Shown here: positions 7,916-9,301 of the stretch, one piece after another
How the letters are laid out: every line of letters begins with the position of its first letter
How positions within the stretch are numbered: position 1 is the first letter of the stretch
Source of the DNA: Bacillota bacterium
GTDB lineage: Bacteria; Bacillota_I; Bacilli_A; Acholeplasmatales; Acholeplasmataceae
DNA length: 9,301 bases
Assembly (NCBI GenBank): GCA_023458995.1
Contig: JAEWVV010000184.1
Coordinates: 1-9,301, forward strand
Direction of reading: 5' to 3'
Translations under genes and position numbers: made by a program
The notes under the pieces: generated by a model
Databases searched by the model: none
What the model saw: only the letters and a program-made list of their open reading frames with translations
What the model was told of the DNA's origin: nothing

Positions 7916-7958
7916 AAGAGACGATATCGGTCTACTATATCCAACATCATCTCTTTTT
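7916..7958 (-). terminator. Hairpin, possible terminator or attenuator
   Basis: On the minus strand AAGAGATGAT and ATCGTCTCTT pair over 10 bp (one G-U) around a 20-nt loop, followed by a weak T-rich tail. On the + strand the same arms have one C-A mismatch but a better run of five T follows. Orientation is therefore uncertain. On the minus strand it lies between the hsp20 terminator and the truncated gene start at 7795. No protein-coding feature was seen in 7796-8050. Confidence 0.45.
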
Positions 7959-8050
7959 AATCACTATTTTTTTGTAGTACACCAGAAATTATTGAACTGA
8001 TTTAATGTTATAAATGATTAAATAAGAGTACACAATACTGAGCAAATAAG

Positions 8051-8081
8051 AAATCGGAGCCGCATTATAGGGCTCCGATTT
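8051..8081 (-). terminator. Terminator of hsp20
   Basis: An 11-bp perfect inverted repeat, AAATCGGAGCC (8051-8061) and GGCTCCGATTT (8071-8081), with a 9-nt loop, begins 3 nt after the hsp20 stop codon. Because the stem ends in A/T runs on both sides it can act in both directions. On the minus strand it is followed by CTTATTTGC. Confidence 0.88.
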
Positions 8082-8084
8082 TCA

Positions 8085-8495
8085 TTATTCTAGTTCCAAA
8101 TATTTCTTGGTTTCAATTTTTTTGGATTCACGAGGGATTTGAATCTTCAATACACCCTTATCAAAGGATCCTTTGATTTCATCCATGTGAACATCACCGA
8201 CATAGAAACTACGTCTCATGATACCATAGTAGCGTTCACGACGGATAAATTTGCCTTTAGGATCATCGTTATTGGTTTCATGCTTTCTTTCAGCTTCCAC
8301 CATTAGATACCCTTCTTCAAGGCTCACTTTCACATCCTGTTTGTCAAAACCAGGCATTTCAATGGCTAATTCATAACCATGTTCATTTTCTTTGATATCA
8401 GTTCTCATGGAGACATCATTACCAAATGGTGCGACTCTAAATTCATCGAACAAGCTATCAAAGAAGTCTCGATCTTTTTTGAGTAAACTCAACAT
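8085..8495 (-). CDS. hsp20: Small heat-shock protein, Hsp20/alpha-crystallin family
   Basis: An ATP-independent cytoplasmic holdase that binds unfolding proteins under heat stress. The predicted product is 136 residues, normal for bacterial class A small heat-shock proteins. A short N-terminal arm rich in leucine and phenylalanine (about 1-25) precedes the alpha-crystallin domain (about 30-122). That domain shows M-R-T-D-I, E-M-P-G-F, D-V-K-V-S, the R-R-E-R-Y-Y-G loop, R-S-F-Y-V and the diagnostic G-V-L-K-I-Q-I-P. The usual C-terminal I-x-I oligomer motif is not evident; L-E-L near the end may replace it. An ATG at 8499-8501 is in frame but only about 2 nt from the GGAG of AAAGGAGA (8503-8510). 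The ATG at 8493-8495 has about 8-nt spacing and is preferred. The gene is monocistronic, with CIRCE-type control upstream and a terminator immediately downstream. Confidence 0.96.
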   Translation of the reverse strand: MLSLLKKDRDFFDSLFDEFRVAPFGNDVSMRTDIKENEHGYELAIEMPGFDKQDVKVSLEEGYLMVEAERKHETNNDDPKGKFIRRERYYGIMRRSFYVGDVHMDEIKGSFDKGVLKIQIPRESKKIETKKYLELE

Positions 8496-8502
8496 AAACA
8501 TC

Positions 8503-8510
8503 TCTCCTTT
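8503..8510 (-). promoter_or_regulatory. Ribosome binding site of hsp20
   Basis: AAAGGAGA on the minus strand. It nearly abuts the first in-frame ATG (8501) but is well spaced from the second (8495), so it favours the 136-residue form over the 138-residue form. Confidence 0.8.
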
Positions 8511-8522
8511 TTTATTTTGTCC

Positions 8523-8545
8523 TTGAACTTATTTTCCAAGTTCAA
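8523..8545 (-). promoter_or_regulatory. Inverted repeat at the predicted hsp20 mRNA 5' end
   Basis: TTGAACTT and AAGTTCAA (8523-8530 and 8538-8545) form a perfect 8-bp inverted repeat with a 7-nt loop. The predicted transcription start, 6-8 nt below the -10 box at 8550-8555, falls at about 8542-8544, so the RNA would begin at or inside the outer arm. It may be an mRNA-stabilising 5' stem or a protein-binding site; neither role is shown. Confidence 0.5.
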
Positions 8546-8549
8546 CTAT

Positions 8550-8578
8550 ATTATAATACATCAAATTGGCACTGTCAA
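8550..8578 (-). promoter_or_regulatory. Consensus sigma-A promoter of hsp20
   Basis: On the minus strand TTGACA (8573-8578) and TATAAT (8550-8555) are separated by exactly 17 bp, a perfect match to the housekeeping consensus. The -35 box overlaps the CIRCE operator, which fits a strong promoter held off by a repressor and released on heat shock. Confidence 0.92.
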
Positions 8579-8592
8579 TAGTTGAGTGCTAA
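8566..8592 (-). promoter_or_regulatory. CIRCE operator (HrcA binding site)
   Basis: TTGGCACTG, nine bases, GAGTGCTAA. The CIRCE consensus is TTAGCACTC-N9-GAGTGCTAA, so one arm matches at 9 of 9 and the other at 7 of 9 with the correct spacing. HrcA represses groE and dnaK operons of Gram-positive bacteria through this element. Here it covers the -35 box and spacer edge of the hsp20 promoter, so direct HrcA control of hsp20 is strongly suggested. Confidence 0.9.
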
Positions 8593-8601
8593 TTTTTATG
8601 T

Positions 8602-8627
8602 AAAAATAGAAAGACTCTCGTCTCTCT
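8602..8627 (-). terminator. Terminator after the ABC ATPase fragment
   Basis: On the minus strand AGAGAGAC and GTCTTTCT pair over 8 bp (one G-U) around a GAGA tetraloop, followed by ATTTTTA. The stem begins inside the TAA stop of the ATPase frame. It lies just upstream of the hsp20 promoter and would insulate hsp20 from transcription through the relic. Confidence 0.75.
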
Positions 8628-8829
8628 TAGTTCACGACATCAATCTTGATTCGACCATCTTTAATTTCAATGATGCGATCAGCCTATTCAGCGATCTTTC
8701 GATCATGCGTAATGATGATGAAGGTGGTTTTATACTTCGCATTGATTTCTCGTAACAATGTGTAAACTTGTTCCGTTGAATCACTATCCAAATTACCAGT
8801 GGGTTCATCCGCTAGATTAAGTACGCAAT
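8627..8829 (-). pseudogene. ABC transporter ATPase, C-terminal fragment with nonsense codon
   Basis: The frame encodes the last third of an ABC ATPase of the MacB/LolD-like type. It shows Walker B and D-loop [10 protein letters not shown], a helical stretch with L-L-R-E-I-N, the switch strand and H-loop F-I-I-I-T-H-D, and a final A-D-R-I-I-E-I-K-D-G-R-I before TAA (8627-8629). A TAG at 8684-8686 interrupts the frame after I-A-E, where homologues often have glutamine, so a single CAG-to-TAG change explains it. Walker A, Q-loop and the LSGGQ signature are absent: family similarity stops at about 8829 and the frame soon meets a stop. The fragment cannot bind or hydrolyse ATP. The substrate of the original transporter is unknown. 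Confidence 0.88.
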
Positions 8830-8946
8830 CAAAACAAAATAGCTAAATGTAAATAAAAAAAGTAGCATAACGATCGGAGTGGTTACCGACATGTTATGCA
8901 ACATGTTACTTATATCAAATTCATGAGGATACAGTATCCGACTTTT
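8812..8946 (-). pseudogene. Possible membrane-protein (permease) fragment
   Basis: In a different minus-strand frame from the ATPase relic, a stretch of about 42 codons lies between TGA (about 8944-8946) and TAG (8812-8814). Its last 22 residues are strongly hydrophobic (M-L-L-F-L-F-T-F, then Y-F-V-L-I-A-Y-L-I), like a transmembrane helix. It sits immediately upstream of the ATPase fragment and could be the remnant of a partner permease joined to it by deletion. The frame is short, contains no diagnostic motif, and AT-rich DNA easily encodes hydrophobic runs, so this is weakly supported. Confidence 0.27.
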
Positions 8947-8956
8947 TCAGCCTATC

Positions 8957-8993
8957 CTTTCGTGTTTTTATTATGCTTTCGTGTTTTTATTAT
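8957..8993. repeat. Short tandem direct repeat (18 bp, two copies)
   Basis: CTTTCGTGTTTTTATTAT occurs at 8957-8974 and again at 8976-8993 with one base between. It lies in non-coding sequence between the ABC relic and the IS-like end. It is probably a replication slippage duplication. Nothing else gene-like was seen in 8947-9138 apart from the weak terminator at 9052-9095. Confidence 0.8.
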
Positions 8994-9051
8994 TCATTAT
9001 TTTTAATTGTATTATAAGCTAATAGATTTTATTATTATAAATAGTAGTATA

Positions 9052-9095
9052 TAAAAAAGAAAAAAGGGATTATGGCCCTATTTTCATATTCTATA
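9052..9095 (-). terminator. Weak terminator-like hairpin
   Basis: On the minus strand AAAATAGGG and CCCTTTTTT pair (one T-T mismatch) around the loop CCATAAT, leading into a TTTTTTCTTTTTT run. The G/C part of the stem is only three pairs, so strength is doubtful. It would stop transcripts leaving the IS-like end at 9139 toward the left. Confidence 0.45.
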
Positions 9096-9138
9096 TTGTC
9101 GATACTATTGTATCAACACTGTTCTGCTAATATGTGTT

Positions 9139-9210
9139 TGTTGACCTATTTTGATACAATTACGCACCCCTATCAGAAATCACGCACCCTTGACTTGTTT
9201 TACGCACCCT
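9139..9210. mobile_element. Candidate terminus of an IS21-family element (multiple 20-bp repeats)
   Basis: The stretch begins TGTTGACC and contains ACGCACCC at 9162-9169, 9182-9189 and 9202-9209, exactly 20 bp apart. IS21-family elements are known to begin with TGT and to carry two or three copies of a roughly 20-bp repeat inside each end as transposase binding sites. The element body would lie to the right, beyond the window. No transposase gene is visible in the remaining 91 bases. A TATAAT at 9210-9215 overlaps the last repeat. Replication iterons with the same spacing are the main alternative. Confidence 0.45.
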
Positions 9211-9301
9211 ATAATATGATGGTTAATTAAGCCCTTTGCTTTCAGTCATTAAGACTTTTTTCCAATATGATTCTCTTTCGATGATGTACTGAGAACCTAA
9301 G

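Noticed and set aside
9223..9301. Minus-strand open frame of 25 codons entering from the right edge (contains E-S-Y-W-K-K-V-L)
   Set aside because: It could be the end of an IS gene, but 25 open codons are expected by chance, no family is recognised and the start lies outside the window.

Overview
This is an AT-rich bacterial window. It holds one very large surface-lipoprotein gene on the + strand, then about 2.3 kb of mostly decayed sequence in which a small heat-shock gene (minus strand) is the only other intact gene. A lipoprotein signal, many Listeria-Bacteroides (InlB B-type) repeats, no LPXTG sortase anchor, a CIRCE-controlled Hsp20 and strong AGGAGG-type ribosome sites point to a low-GC Firmicute. 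An Acholeplasmatales/Izemoplasmatales-type relative is plausible, but this is inference. Tryptophan at the repeat cores is always TGG and 2236 codons pass without an in-frame TGA, so TGA is read as stop. That argues against Mycoplasma or Spiroplasma.

Layout. 1-280: leader with a possible promoter and a strong ribosome site. 281-6991: a 2236-residue lipoprotein. Its order is signal peptide, small beta domain, cadherin-like domain, 16 InlB-type repeats in four groups, six 'DSFG' Ig-like units and three beta-sandwich inserts resembling PPC domains. 7040-7086: a strong terminator between convergent genes. 7139-7612 (minus): a nitroreductase pseudogene with one in-frame TAA and a 5' end lost at a junction with an IS3-family remnant (7612-7761). 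7762-7795 (minus): the first 11 codons of an unknown gene with a textbook ribosome site, cut by the outer end of the IS3 remnant. 7796-8050: no gene, one hairpin. 8085-8495 (minus): hsp20 with its own terminator, consensus promoter and CIRCE operator. 8602-8829 (minus): terminator and C-terminal fragment of an ABC transporter ATPase carrying a nonsense codon. 8812-8946 (minus): a possible membrane-protein fragment. 8947-9138: no gene, one tandem repeat, one weak terminator. 9139-9210: three copies of ACGCACCC spaced exactly 20 bp beside a TGTTGACC end, resembling the multiple terminal repeats of an IS21-family element that would continue past the window.

The parts do not form one pathway. The large lipoprotein is probably a surface adhesin or matrix protein, Hsp20 is an HrcA-regulated holdase, and the rest reads as an insertion-sequence-driven decay zone. 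I found no convincing new defence, toxin or RNA system. The most distinctive items are the mosaic lipoprotein, the CIRCE/promoter/5' hairpin arrangement of hsp20, and the layered insertion scars.
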